Under the pieces are notes generated by a model. That model saw only the letters and a program-made list of their open reading frames with translations. It was not told the DNA's origin and made no database searches. Below are positions 21,321 through 32,393 of a stretch of DNA of 64,000 bases, piece by piece. Positions within the stretch are counted from its first letter, which is position 1. Each line of letters starts with the position of its first letter. The stretch is from Massariosphaeria phaeospora (taxonomy: Eukaryota; Ascomycota; Dothideomycetes; Pleosporales): the NCBI GenBank assembly GCA_011032825.1, contig JAADJZ010000002.1, positions 1,984,001 to 2,048,000 on the forward strand. Reading direction: 5' to 3'. Position numbers and translations under genes: made by a program.

Positions 21321-23595
21321 ATGTTGGGCTTCACTACATGTTGGTCCTACCTTGTACATGCTTTCAATGTTATCACCCTGTCCCCGGTTCAACAGTTCCA
21401 TGGCGGATTTCAGACGCCACTACTAGCCGATGCTCCGCAGCATAACCATGTAGGATATCCCATCTTCGAGCCGCCTAACGCACCGGAGCATGCCCAATTC
21501 ATTTGCGAATATCCAGACTTGCCGGACTACGAATTCTGCTCCGAACACGATGATCGTGGATGCTGGCTCCGACCCAAAGATCCAAATTCTACTAAGCAGA
21601 CATACAACATCTCAACTGACTATGAGGAACAATGGCCAAAAGGCATAACACGCAAGTATGTTCTCGACATCACAAATGAGACGCTGTATCCCGATGGGTG
21701 TAAGAACGACGAAGCAAAAGTTTTCAACGCGTCTTATCCTGGCCCTTGGATCGAAGCATGCTGGGGCGACGATATCGAGGTCACTGTTCGGAATCATCTC
21801 CCTTGCAACGGGACTTCAATACATTGGCATGGTCTTCGACAGTTGAACAATCTGGAGAATGACGGTGTAAATGCTGTCACTCAATGCCCTATTGCACCTG
21901 GAGACAGCTATAAATACAAGTTCCACACACGTCAGTATGGAACAAGTTGGTATCACTCTCACTACTCGCTTCAGGTATGAGATTTCCAGCCCCTAGTGTT
22001 TCAATTTGACTTACACATATTTGTAGTATGCGGATGGTCTCGCTGGTCCGTTGACCATACATGGCCCATCATCCGGCAACTACGATGCTTCGAAGGATCC
22101 GATATTGATGACAGATTGGAATCAGCGCAGCGCTTTCGAAGATTGGTCGTGGAGCTTAGACAGCCGTAGCAATTTTGCTCGACCTCAGATGACCAGCATT
22201 CTACTGAATGGAATAGGTATGTCTTACATCTTCCAAAGTCCACATAAATAACGCCTTTAGGTGTCGCACCAGATGGTCTCGATACTTGCACGGATGAACG
22301 ACCGACGAAGCGCTATTCAACAACCTTCCAGAAGGTATGGCATCTCTGAGACACCTTGCGTTTGCTGACCCTGATATAGGGCGTTCGTTATCTTCTTCGC
22401 CTCATCAACACTTCCGTTGACACGACGTTTGTATTTTCCATCGACGGGCACAACCTGACTGTCGTCGAAATGGACTTCGTACCCATCGAACCTTACACTA
22501 ACACGAGCGTCCTCATTGGTATAGGTGAGACCCTCCCCCGCTCGAAAGCTATTCAACCTATCTGACGTCCTTTCCACTTAGGTCAAAGGTATCACGTCAT
22601 CGTTGAAGCTTCTCCGTTTGCACCTACACCAGACGGCAACTATTGGATTCGGACCGTTCCTGCCGATGGCTGTTCCGCGTTCAAATACGATTGGACGATA
22701 CAGAACTCTACTACAGGAATTGTTCGGTACGGACCCAGTGATGTGGACCCTTCTAGTCAGCCGAATGATTTCGCGACCAAGTGTTCCGACGAGACTTACT
22801 CAAGTCTTAAACCTATCCACCCGTGGACGGTCCCGAATGTCACCATATGTAAGTTCTAACGTCACAAAGCCTGTAAGTAAGCCTCTAACTTCAACAACTA
22901 TAGCCGACACGATGGATGTAAACTTTGTGAACGCCTCCGGTCTTCCCTACTACCCCGACGGACGTAGACGATGGCAAATGTATAAGGCGCCGTTGTGGCT
23001 TAACTTCAGCGACCCCACAATCCTGAATTTCGAGGGGAGTACGTCAAATTGGACCTCGCAGCTCGAGGTCAGCACAAAAGCATCGGCTGCGGATGAGTGG
23101 GTGGAACTTCTCATCACTGGCCCCCAGAATTTTAGTTTCGCAGCGCATCCAATCCATCTCCATGGCCATGACTTTGCGTTACTGGCGCAAGACGAAAACC
23201 CTTACAATGCCGACACTGTTGTCATAAAGAGGGACAATCCGCCACGACGCGATGTAGCATTGCTACCAGCGAACGGATACCTGATAATCGCGTTCAAAGT
23301 TGATAATCCTGGTACGGAATCTTTTCCGGCTTTTATTTTTCCCTAGGGTTGTACGTCAAGTTGTACTAACAGAACCCCAGGTGTCTGGCTTATGCATTGC
23401 CATATCGCATGGCATGCATCCTCCGGTCTTGCGATACAGATCCTCGAGAACACCGATCGTATTGTATTCCATGATAAACCGGCGTTGCTTGATACATGCA
23501 GCAACTGGCAGACATGGTACGATGGTGAACGACATGTAACCGAGGCATGCAAAGCCTGGGACCCAGAGCATTTCCAAGACGACTCTGGTATATAG
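21321..23595 (+). CDS. Laccase-type multicopper oxidase
   Basis: Seven exons (21321-21974, 22027-22216, 22261-22334, 22380-22524, 22582-22848, 22904-23311, 23381-23595), all in phase, give 650 aa. The enzyme oxidises phenols or similar substrates with reduction of O2 to water. All four copper motifs are present: HWHG and YHSHYS in the first cupredoxin domain, [10 protein letters not shown] and HCHIAWH in the last. The hydrophobic N terminus ([15 protein letters not shown]) suggests secretion, and several N-glycosylation sequons occur. The layout fits ascomycete laccases. It stands alone with no pigment or toxin cluster genes nearby, so its substrate is unknown. The six introns of 44-69 bp are placed by splice signals and frame. 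Confidence 0.92.
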
Positions 23596-25386
23596 AGTCG
23601 GAACTGGAGACTGTAAAGTAACTTACCAGGTTTTCTATCTCCGAGACTAGTTTGAATCGAACTATCTCCCAAACAATGAAGGTGGATCTCCGATCTACCG
23701 CGGCAAAGTTGTATTGGATTTCAAGGTTTCAGGTGACTCAAATCTCTTTTGTTGCCTAGGTATTTAGGACGTTCCTTTCTCGCTTATCTGTTCGTATTCC
23801 CCGAGTTTGTTATTTGTTATCTGTTCTCGTGATGCGCACAATAAATACTCAGTCAAGGAAAGATTCTTTCCAAGTCCTAATCTTAGAACTGTTAACCTGT
23901 GAGCCGGCATAACGCAATGGTCTTTCACTCAAGCTCGTATGATGCAAGTAGCGGGGCCATCCATACGCGGATGGACTCGCACTTGTGATGGCCAATATAG
24001 AACCCTCACTCACTTCTGCCCCCGAAACTTCCTCATTACCTTCAACCCTATCAAAAGGTGGATAATGGGACTAGGGTTCATGGCCTCTTTTCTCAGAAGT
24101 GGGGGATAGAAGACGAGAAGCTGGAGCTTGGTGAGACTCCTTTATACATGCGAGAGGACGTGGTGGTGCAATGGGTCGGGACAACCCTACGAGACGTGGT
24201 GCACCGTGGAGTTGTGGAGATGAACAAACCACTCGAGGTTTTCTCGCGTGAGAACTGGTGGGATGGTAACTGAACTCATGAACTGTTAGCACTGGAATTT
24301 GAATAATCAAGATGGACACAAGGACCGGTCTTGGTGCATGCTTCGCAGTGACTCTCGAGGTCTATGGGAACAGAGCACAATTACATCATGGACCCTGCAT
24401 TTGGCGCTCCAGAAATCTGGCTGAGCACAGTGAGGGCGGCGTTCCTAACTCTGGCAGAGGTTTGCTATGAATTACCCCCCCCTATCACGCATCATGGCTG
24501 CTCTAGTTCTGTGTATAGGCCCCAATTCTAATATGGCTTTAATAACATGGAGGAAGGCTCCGCTGTAGAGTATATAGGTAAATATTGGGGCGAGTGGGCG
24601 TATAATCGATCTTTCTGGCTTACCTATCTTTTCCGTCACAATGCAGGTACAGAGGGGAGAGGTGAGTAGATTTATCACGTGACCTCAGCATCATCCACAA
24701 CACGAATTTGACGCTCGGTTCGGAATGATATCCTTGGTTAAAATCCAATGTTGAAGTGAAAAATTGAATATTATCTCTTTGGGGCCCACTATATTTAATC
24801 TCGTTCCAATAGCCAAGTGTAGTTCTCCGAGAAGGGTGCTTTGACCGAGAAGTGTCTACTAGTCTTTCTTCTGTAAGTTTGCATATCCGCGGATAGTTCG
24901 TTGTCTCTCGCCGTGCTGCTGCAATACTGGCGTAGTGTTTGGAGTAGAGTTTGTGGTTTTGGTAGATATATAAAAGGTATCCGCGTGCTCCTGGGACCAA
25001 CTTTATTTGATTTCAAGGTGTGTTAAGTGCTTTGTTTCACAGAGCGCACTCTTAGAACTATAATCCATAAAGACGAGTCCTATAGAGTTGCTTCACACAT
25101 ATGCGCAGTCCCTCTCTTCTCTCTCTCTTAACGATTTTGTGGCTGCACAATGCATCTTTCACTATATATGAAATTTTACACAATCTTTTCATCGCCCTTC
25201 AGACTCCGGGAAAGGTTGGAAAGACCGTTCGGGCGATCGTGATGGAGTATATATTGATATCGTTTTCTTCCTACACGAAGAGCATCCGACCCCACCACTA
25301 CAACCTCTTCTTTATAATACACCCACAAAATCACTGAGACAAAACATACGGTTTGTTCAGTGATAGTCTGCATCAGATTCGAAAAC
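23596..25386. other. Intergenic, possible gene remnant at 24058-24273
   Basis: 1.8 kb without a firm gene. The plus-strand frame ending at 24273 (LYMREDVVVQWVGTT..ENWWDGN) looks more protein-like than its surroundings but has no ATG at its head and no recognised family; it could be the tail of a decayed gene. From about 25200 onward the DNA resembles the promoter of the F-box-like paralogue at 27.2 kb (shared GAGTATATATT, at 25244-25254). Confidence 0.4.
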
Positions 25387-26550
25387 ATGGGTTTGGAAGA
25401 TACCATGACGACGGACTATCCCCTCCCAATCGTCATGCACCGCCCGTTTGCGATTCTTGATGATCGGTACGACGCCCCGCTCCCATTTCGCCACGTCCTG
25501 GAGACGTCCCCCGTGGAGCCTACAGTCCAGACCGCGATGACAAGCAAGCGCCGCCGCAAACTGTCGAGGCAGCAACCTTCACTGTTCGAACAGCTTCCGG
25601 CCGAAATCCGACTCCAAATATATGAATATCTGGGGTTCTCGTCAAGCCTCAACATAATCGCCCGCTATGGAAAGCCGCCAGAAGACTGGATCATGAGGAA
25701 GCCTCTCGAAGCAACATTTCCCGAGTACAATTCCCACGAACTCAGGATAGATCGGGTACTGTCGCTGAAAGATGGCGAGGCATTCGACAAGTTCTATCAA
25801 AGGGAGGGCTACTGGAAGCAGTCGAAGGAACTCCTGTGTCTCAATCGGTCCATCCGGGCCGAGGTTGCGAGTATACTGCTTGGGAGCGTGACGGTGAAGT
25901 TTTCGTACCCGCTGAGTTGCAAGCCGATCCACTACTACAACTGGCATAATCTCTACAATCGTGCTTCTGTCCGACCACATGGGATTTTGAAGAACATGAC
26001 GATCCCTGCCTATAAATTTACCTATATGCGAGACGTCAAGCTGATCAGCGGTCGCCTTGGACATTCTTACATGGAACCGACTGGCGGCCGCCTTGGATAT
26101 TAATATGAGCGTCCACATTCGTTGTCTCTCTCGCGGAAACAGCGGCGCCGGCCCCTTGTCCGGCAGGCCGAATCGATCCGGTACCTCGCAGATCACTGCC
26201 CGAATCTGCGCTCTTTAAGTATACAACCATCGAATTACTCTGGAAAGGAAGGCAGTAAAGCTAGCATCAGCATACTGGTACTCGCTCTCCGGGAGATATT
26301 GCGTCAGTGCCCAGATTTTGAGCGCTTAAGCATCGAGCAAATGGTGAGAAATCACCCAGTGGTTGATGGCGTAGCGCAACTCTGGCGCAGTATAGACACC
26401 TATGAAGACGAAGTACTGGATCTATCGCGCGTGCCTCACCATCAGCGGGAGGACGTGCTTGAGGAGTGGGTCAGGGAGATGATTGGACCCTTTCCCATGT
26501 ATCCTCAAATATATAGGGGCCAGCCGGCTTCGTTCTTCGTCGATTGGTAA
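25387..26550 (+). pseudogene. F-box-like protein gene interrupted by a stop codon
   Basis: The start MGLEDTMTTDYPLPI aligns with MRLDKTMDTDHPFPV of the paralogue at 27312, and both continue MHRPFA.LDDR.D.PLP.R.VLE. The domain at about residues 60-85 (LFEQLPAEIRLQIYEYLGF) is the F-box/2EXR-like motif. A TAA at 26101-26103 ends the first part at 238 aa. The same frame then continues to 26550 with SRKQRRRPLVRQAESIR and VLEEWVREMIG, matching the paralogue closely. Just before the stop, a short segment (CGGTCGCCTTGGACATT) is duplicated with changes, which may have created the break. No intron signal removes the stop. A shortened product may still be made. Confidence 0.75.
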
Positions 26551-27311
26551 GAGCCGGTTGCGAGGCCAGGCTCGCTTGCTTCGTAGCGAAAAGACTATAG
26601 TAGCCGTATCTACCTGAGCGGATGGTTTCCCTGTAGTGGTGAAATGAAGTTCGTTACGTGCAAGCAACGATTGTTTCGTCTAATATATAGCAAGGAAGAT
26701 TGAATCGACTAAATATGCGGTACGCTGCGGCATATAGAAAAACTCCAAAAGACCCTGCTTCGCAAGAGAATGAACCTAGTGGACCGAAAGGCTCTACTGT
26801 ATTCTCTACAAGTTCAACCTGTTCTTTAACAATGCAACCTTGACGCTATGATGGACATTTTACGTGCGTGTGTGAAGAGATGAGGACGACGAAAGAGGCG
26901 ATTATCTTATAGGGTTTATCATAAGTGAGATGCAAGTATAGTCATCACGTGACCTTCACGGCATCCAAGACCACATCTGTGAAACTTTGCGGTTCCACTA
27001 ATCTGTCGAAAAGATATCATAATATGAGCACATAAGCATGGGGTTTTAGCTGCGTTTCTCGAGTAGTTAGCTTACACTCGGTGCTACAATGGGGGTTGTG
27101 GCTTGACCCTCACACCTTTCACAGTGGAATATAATAGCATCCACATCCTTTCCCTCACCATAAAAGTCCTTTGGAAACGGCCCCCGCGCCGGGCTGGGAA
27201 GCCCCACTCGGAGCGGTCGCCACCGAGTATATATTCTTTTTCTACGATACCGTTTCCTCTCCACCAACCACCACAACACTCCGAACACTGCATTGCCCCA
27301 ACCTCGAAACG
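26551..27311. other. Spacer between the F-box-like paralogues
   Basis: No gene. GAGTATATATT at 27224-27234 is a TATA-like element about 80 bp before the downstream start, shared with the upstream paralogue. Confidence 0.5.
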
Positions 27312-28474
27312 ATGCGTCTCGACAAGACTATGGACACTGATCACCCATTCCCAGTTCCAATGCATCGACCATTTGCGACTTTGGATGACCGCTGGGATAA
27401 ACCGCTTCCGGTTCGCCGTGTCCTCGAGATACCGGGTGCTGAGTCCTTCATCCAGGAACCCATAACAAACAAGCGGGGCCTCCAGCTGACGGGACAGCAG
27501 GGGCTTTCCCCATTCGAGCGGCTACCTCCTGAAATCCGAGTCCGCATTTACGGGTACCTGGGCTACCCATTACCAGGAAATATAGTAATCCACGAGTGCA
27601 GATACTGCCCTCAGGTCACACTCAGAAAACCTCTTTCTATCGTGTTTAAGGAGCCATATTGCTGGCCAGAACTCGAGCCGCTCTCAGAGAGCCAAGCGCC
27701 GCACCAGTGCTCACACGATTCCTGGAGGTACTCGGAACAGCTACTGTGCCTCAACCGATCTATTCGAGCCGAGGTCACAGACTTGCTCTTCCGCCACACG
27801 ACGGCACAATTTTCATACCCTTTGACTTTAAAGGCCATCCAGTACGACAACTGGCACAATGTGCACACCTACAACGAGTTCCCGGGATCCCGCAAGATTT
27901 GGAGGCCGAGGTACGTGATCGTCTAATAGCATCAGCGGAAATTATACTAACTGCTTCGCTCCCTAGGCGCAAATTCCTACCAATGGCGGTTGAGACGTAC
28001 AAGTTTACGCACATGCGTCATGTCCGGCTTGGCCACGACAATCACAACGACCGGCTTAGTCGGGCGTACGAGCAACCACATCCCTGCCTTCTCTCCAGGA
28101 AGCAGCGACGTCGCCCGCTTATACGACAAGCAGAATCGATCCGGCTCATTGCCAACCACTGTCCGTGTCTGCGCTCACTCAAGCTCCAGCAACTTCCATA
28201 CTCTGATAAGAGACGCAGTAAGACTAGTGTGTCTATTCTGATGCTAGCTCTGCGCGAAGTTGTACGGAAATGTCCCGACTTCGAGATCTTGGGTATGGAG
28301 CAGGAAGTACGTACCTATGAACCACGGGTTTGGGGCGTGTCGGCGATCTTATACTACCGCTGGGTATCATCATGGGAGGACGAGGTGGTGAATCTCGCAA
28401 GTGTGCCTTTCTACCAACGAGAAGAGGTACTTGAGGAGTGGGTCATTAAGATGACAAGGGCTTCTTCCAAATGA
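27312..28474 (+). CDS. F-box-like (2EXR-type) protein, intact paralogue
   Basis: Two exons (27312-27910 and 27967-28474; intron GTACGT..CCCTAG) give 368 aa. The F-box-like motif is FERLPPEIRVRIYGYLGY at about residues 75-92. Later conserved blocks are SEQLLCLNRSIRAEVTDLL, YKFTHMRHVRL, SRKQRRRPLIRQAESIR and REEVLEEWVIKM. Fungal proteins of this type are numerous and mostly unstudied; some may recruit targets to SCF ubiquitin ligases, which is inference. It is the tandem copy of the broken gene at 25387. The longer upstream frame (from 27171) covers the TATA element and is not used. Confidence 0.8.
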
Positions 28475-28783
28475 GGGTGGCTACGGGCGGGAATAGCCAT
28501 AAATCTTTGCAATAACTATAATGCGGCTCGATATTTGATGTGAAGATAGAAACGACAATGAGAAGTAAGCTGGCAAAGAAGAAATTGCGAGATGTTTGGT
28601 TCTAGTAAACAATGCTTGCTGATAAAGGGTATCTGACTAGTTCGTTATCTTCATTCCATCGAAGTGCACTCATACCATGACCTGCCTCCTTTTCGTAACT
28701 CATACTTCATAACATGTCCTTGTGTGTATTCATAATGTCGTAAGTGCCCAGGTTGAGGCCTCTTCCTCCTCCCGTTCATTCAA

Positions 28784-30541
28784 TCAACCTTTCCTTGGAC
28801 TCTTGGAAGCTCTCTTCGGGCTCTTCGGGAGAAGACTGCCACCCTGAACTTTCATCTTGCCCATAGCGTCCTCCACCAGGGCCTGTCTCTTGGCAACTTG
28901 CTTATGGCGCTTCTCGATCTCGTTCTCGAAGTCCTTCGCAAGCTTACGCTTCTTCTGCCGTGCTTCAGTCGTACGCTGGATGATGCTGCCGAACTGCTTG
29001 AGAAACCAGTCACCAGCCTCTTCCCATTCCGCAGTCGGCAGTAAACTGAAAAACTTGCCTTGATCCGCATGGCCAAGAGTTTTCTGTACAAGAACAAGGC
29101 GTTCCTCCAGCGGTTTATCGACCAGATCTTCAAAAGGTTCGAAGGATACACCGCGCGGGACAGTATCGAAGCCTTCGTTCCTCAACTCCTCATACTGTTT
29201 CTTGAACAAGACAGGAGGATCGTAGTCCACAATATCGCTCGGTGTATCGTCGGCCTCTGCCCTTTGATCCTTACCAATGGAGTCCTGCTTATGTAGATGC
29301 GGCGGTGCTTGACGCTGGGGAGAAGCTGGTGCTTGACGTTGGGGAGGAGCCGGTGCTTGACGTTGGGGAGGAGCTGGTGCTGGTGGTTGGAAAAAAGCCG
29401 GCGCTTGAGGCTGAACAGGGTGCGGTACTGATTGTTGGACAGCCGCAGATGGCTTGGTAGTATTGAGCTGACTGGCGTAAGGAAGTTGGCTGTCACCTTG
29501 AACAGGAGCGTACGCCTGTGCGCTTGCGTGGGTAGGAGCATTGATGAGACCACTCTTGGCTCGGCTCTGCGCCTTGTATTGGTTGATTGGTGGCGCACCA
29601 CCATTTATATGGCCGGTGAATTCATCGCGTGCACCCGGGTTGATATTGGCAGGTTGGGGTTTGCGAAGGTCGGCAGCTTTGCCGAACAAGCCTCGTGGTT
29701 GCATTGCGTGGTTGTTTGCTTGTGGGGCTGGTTGGTGTTGATGGGTTCGCTGGGTCGCAAACCGCTGTGGGGAAGGTGACACAGTCCCTCGATCGTAATT
29801 GCCCTCGGACGATGCCTCCTGGATGCTTTGATCGTGGTCGTCGGGAAACTCTTCGACACCTCCGGAGGTTGTCGGGGGATAGGAATTGTCGCCGTCAAGA
29901 ACGGTTTGAGGTGGTGGTAGAATCCGGCCGTGTGCAGCTAGAGCTTGTTGCTGATCTTTATAGGGGGCGTTCTGCAGGCCATAGCCTTTGATAATTTCCG
30001 CGTTGGTCTTGTTGGGGTCGGTGCCTGTGGGGCCATGACGTCCCTGATCACCGTCGCCTGCGTGATCGGTAACCAGGTCAGGCCCTTCCTCATCTTCATA
30101 TACTCCTTCCTGGCCGTCATTCGATCCTTCCTCATCTCCAGAGCTCTCGCTTCCCTCACCGTCATCATCATGATAGCGGGGATCAGCAGTCTTCTGGCTG
30201 TCCTCCACTTGAACAGTGAGACCCTGGTCGATGGTTGTGTCAAGACTGCTTCCAGCGTCAGTGTCATAAGCCACCCGTTTTCGAACCGGCTGATCCTGAT
30301 GAAGTGCCGGTGGTGGTGGTGGTGGCTGCTGCGGTGGCTGCTGTTGTTGGTTCGCCGGGGCATATCGACGGCCTCCGCCTGGCTGGCGCTTGATGCCTTG
30401 GTGAGGAAGCTGGTCCTGACGGCTCAGGGTCGTCCGATTGACCGGGACTTTTGCGTTGGCGGCGGCAACCTCTCGTAAGCTTGGCATCCGGTCGCCGTGA
30501 GGGCTGGCGGCCCTAGTGCGCTGCTTCGCGAAATCCTGCAT
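28784..30541 (-). CDS. ECM11-domain protein (meiotic chromosome axis type)
   Basis: An intronless 585-aa protein, mostly disordered: Gln/Pro-rich and acidic (DDDGEGSESSGDEEG) stretches fill residues 1-430. The C-terminal ~140 residues form the recognisable part: DYDPPVLFKKQYEELRNEGF begins an Ecm11-type domain, followed by a Trp-rich block (EWEEAGDWFLKQFG) and a coiled basic end (RQKKRKLAKDFENEIEKRHK). Yeast Ecm11 acts with Gmc2 in the synaptonemal complex; a related meiotic or chromatin role here is inference. Before the domain, three tandem PAPPQRQA-like octapeptides occur. It is divergent from the F-box gene at 30914. Confidence 0.75.
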   Translation of the reverse strand: MQDFAKQRTRAASPHGDRMPSLREVAAANAKVPVNRTTLSRQDQLPHQGIKRQPGGGRRYAPANQQQQPPQQPPPPPPALHQDQPVRKRVAYDTDAGSSLDTTIDQGLTVQVEDSQKTADPRYHDDDGEGSESSGDEEGSNDGQEGVYEDEEGPDLVTDHAGDGDQGRHGPTGTDPNKTNAEIIKGYGLQNAPYKDQQQALAAHGRILPPPQTVLDGDNSYPPTTSGGVEEFPDDHDQSIQEASSEGNYDRGTVSPSPQRFATQRTHQHQPAPQANNHAMQPRGLFGKAADLRKPQPANINPGARDEFTGHINGGAPPINQYKAQSRAKSGLINAPTHASAQAYAPVQGDSQLPYASQLNTTKPSAAVQQSVPHPVQPQAPAFFQPPAPAPPQRQAPAPPQRQAPASPQRQAPPHLHKQDSIGKDQRAEADDTPSDIVDYDPPVLFKKQYEELRNEGFDTVPRGVSFEPFEDLVDKPLEERLVLVQKTLGHADQGKFFSLLPTAEWEEAGDWFLKQFGSIIQRTTEARQKKRKLAKDFENEIEKRHKQVAKRQALVEDAMGKMKVQGGSLLPKSPKRASKSPRKG

Positions 30542-30913
30542 GGCGTACGAAGCGTCCAGTGACAGCCGCGTCGCTCTAGGAGCTCAGCCGGTGGGATCGG
30601 AGGGAAGCACGAGAATGGGTAAGAAGTGAAAGTGGTGAGGTTGAATCTCAACATGGAAAGCGCGTTGAGCCGAGGTTGCTAGCCCAGACGAGACTAGCGC
30701 GATCGTCGTCGACGCGATGACGTTACGGGCACTGGAGGGCCACCAGGGCTGCCATAACGTTATGACTGAATAAGCGTTGCTGGCGCCGGCGCCCCCCGAG
30801 AAAGTACCGCTCCAGCTCGATCCTCCCCAGCTCCTAAGAATTGCCTTACCTCCAGCCTCGTAAACGATTTATTGTCACAAGCAGGCGGTCGTCGTTCACG
30901 GCTTTGCTTCATT
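30542..30913. promoter_or_regulatory. Divergent promoter, ECM11-domain gene and F-box gene
   Basis: 372 bp between opposing start codons. Contains a GTTACGG/CATAACGTTATG-rich middle; no clear TATA box in either direction. Confidence 0.45.
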
Positions 30914-32000
30914 ATGGCCCCGAAGATAACGGCAGACTGCCATCTCTACAAGCTCCCAAACGAAGTAGCAACGCCCCACGCGCTTTCATCCGTTCTCCGC
31001 TAACCATCCCAGCTCCTCCTCTACCTCCTCACACCCATCCCAACGCCCGAACTCCTCCCGTTAACCCTCATTTCCCACCGCATCTACGCCCTCATCCTCC
31101 GCATCCTCCAGAACCGACTCGTCGCAGCCGCCGAACTCCACTCGCACTCCCTCCTCCTCGAATGCTACCAGCCCTCTGCGAAGCTCACCGAGCCATCCTA
31201 CTTCTGCTCCTCCCATGGCACCCACGGCCTCTGCGCGCTATCCGAACATGATACCAGCACCGCGGCAAGGCTAGGGGAGATGCGGAGCCTGTATTCCCGG
31301 TTCCGGCCGTACCGTCGTGAGCTCGAAACGGGTGACAGGCGTGTGAGGGGCCCGCCGGGGGATGTGCCTGGTAGCCGGACGTTTCCGGGTACGGCGTCAG
31401 ACAGGTTCGAGGGTGAGACTGTGCGACAGACACTGAGCTTGGATGGGGATGAGTGGTTTACGCAGCTAGTTGCGCAGACCAAACTGGTCAAGATTGGACC
31501 GCGGAACGGCTTGTATACTTCGTCTGTGGAGATAGAAGAAGGCGTTTTAAGGGTCTGGAGAAAGTGGCTGCGGCGCATCGCTGATAAGGGTCTGAGTACT
31601 ACAAGCTTATTCGTGGAACCTGTAGCTGCAAAAAGAGGAGTGACCGGGGAAGGGCCTGTGCGAGACGCGACTGAACTACACAACGATGTCAACGACGAAC
31701 GCATACTATGGGTCACTCCGGCCAAGAACACAGGCATACGCTTCAACGTCCGGGAACCCAAACTACGACGAGACGTCCCAATCCTCGTACGAACAGACGA
31801 AGAAGACATGCATGTCAGCTACGACATCGAATACGACGGTCAGCAACATTTCCCACTTCCCAATTTGCACGTGTAACATACTAACCCGCAACCCAGAGCT
31901 CCTCATACGGACATCGCACCTGCTGCTCATGCTCGAAAAATCCCTCGTTCAAGAAGACAACTCATCTGGGAAAGCAGTGGTATTCGGATCGTTTGGGTAA
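30914..32000 (+). CDS. F-box protein
   Basis: Three exons (30914-30964, 31013-31838, 31897-32000) give 326 aa. The first intron splits the F-box itself: LYKLPNE joins LLLYLLTPIPTPELLPLTL after removal of a 48-bp intron with a CTAAC branch site. The second joins IEYD to ELLIRTSHLLLML and gives the C terminus. The rest of the protein has no recognised repeat. F-box proteins choose substrates for SCF ubiquitin ligases; the target here is unknown. The exon 1 call rests on the F-box match and the in-phase junction. The longest uninterrupted frame starts only at an internal Met near 31280, so simple gene finding would lose the domain. Confidence 0.75.
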
Positions 32001-32393
32001 GAGCATGGGGGCAATACTACTGTATCTCGAACACACCCACTTGGGCTACAACATAATCCTGACCGCCTGCTTAGATCTGTGTTTTAGGTGGCTCACCCAA
32101 TCTATACCCCCGCTACATGTTTCTGTGAGGGACGATATACGTGAGAAAATAATGTCTGTGTGTGTTGGTCATTTGAAGACTGTTGACCATCGCTAGTGTT
32201 TGATCACTGCCAACCACACTGAGACCTAGCCAGCAAAGAATATAATTTAAAGATTACGCCCAACACTTCATCCACCTCCCCTGTATCCAGCCATTACACC
32301 AAGCATCAGAGTTACAACACACATTCTGCATAAGCACAATCAATCCACACCAAACATCCAGCCTCCTCCAAAAACTCCAAACTGAGCACTCGA
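32001..32393. other. Convergent 3' flanks
   Basis: Holds the terminators of the F-box gene and the Cys-rich wall protein gene, which converge. No frame of interest. Confidence 0.5.

Noticed and set aside
24058..24273. Protein-like frame ending ENWWDGN
   Set aside because: Starts with GTG, no recognised domain, no neighbouring exon with signals; kept only as a possible remnant.
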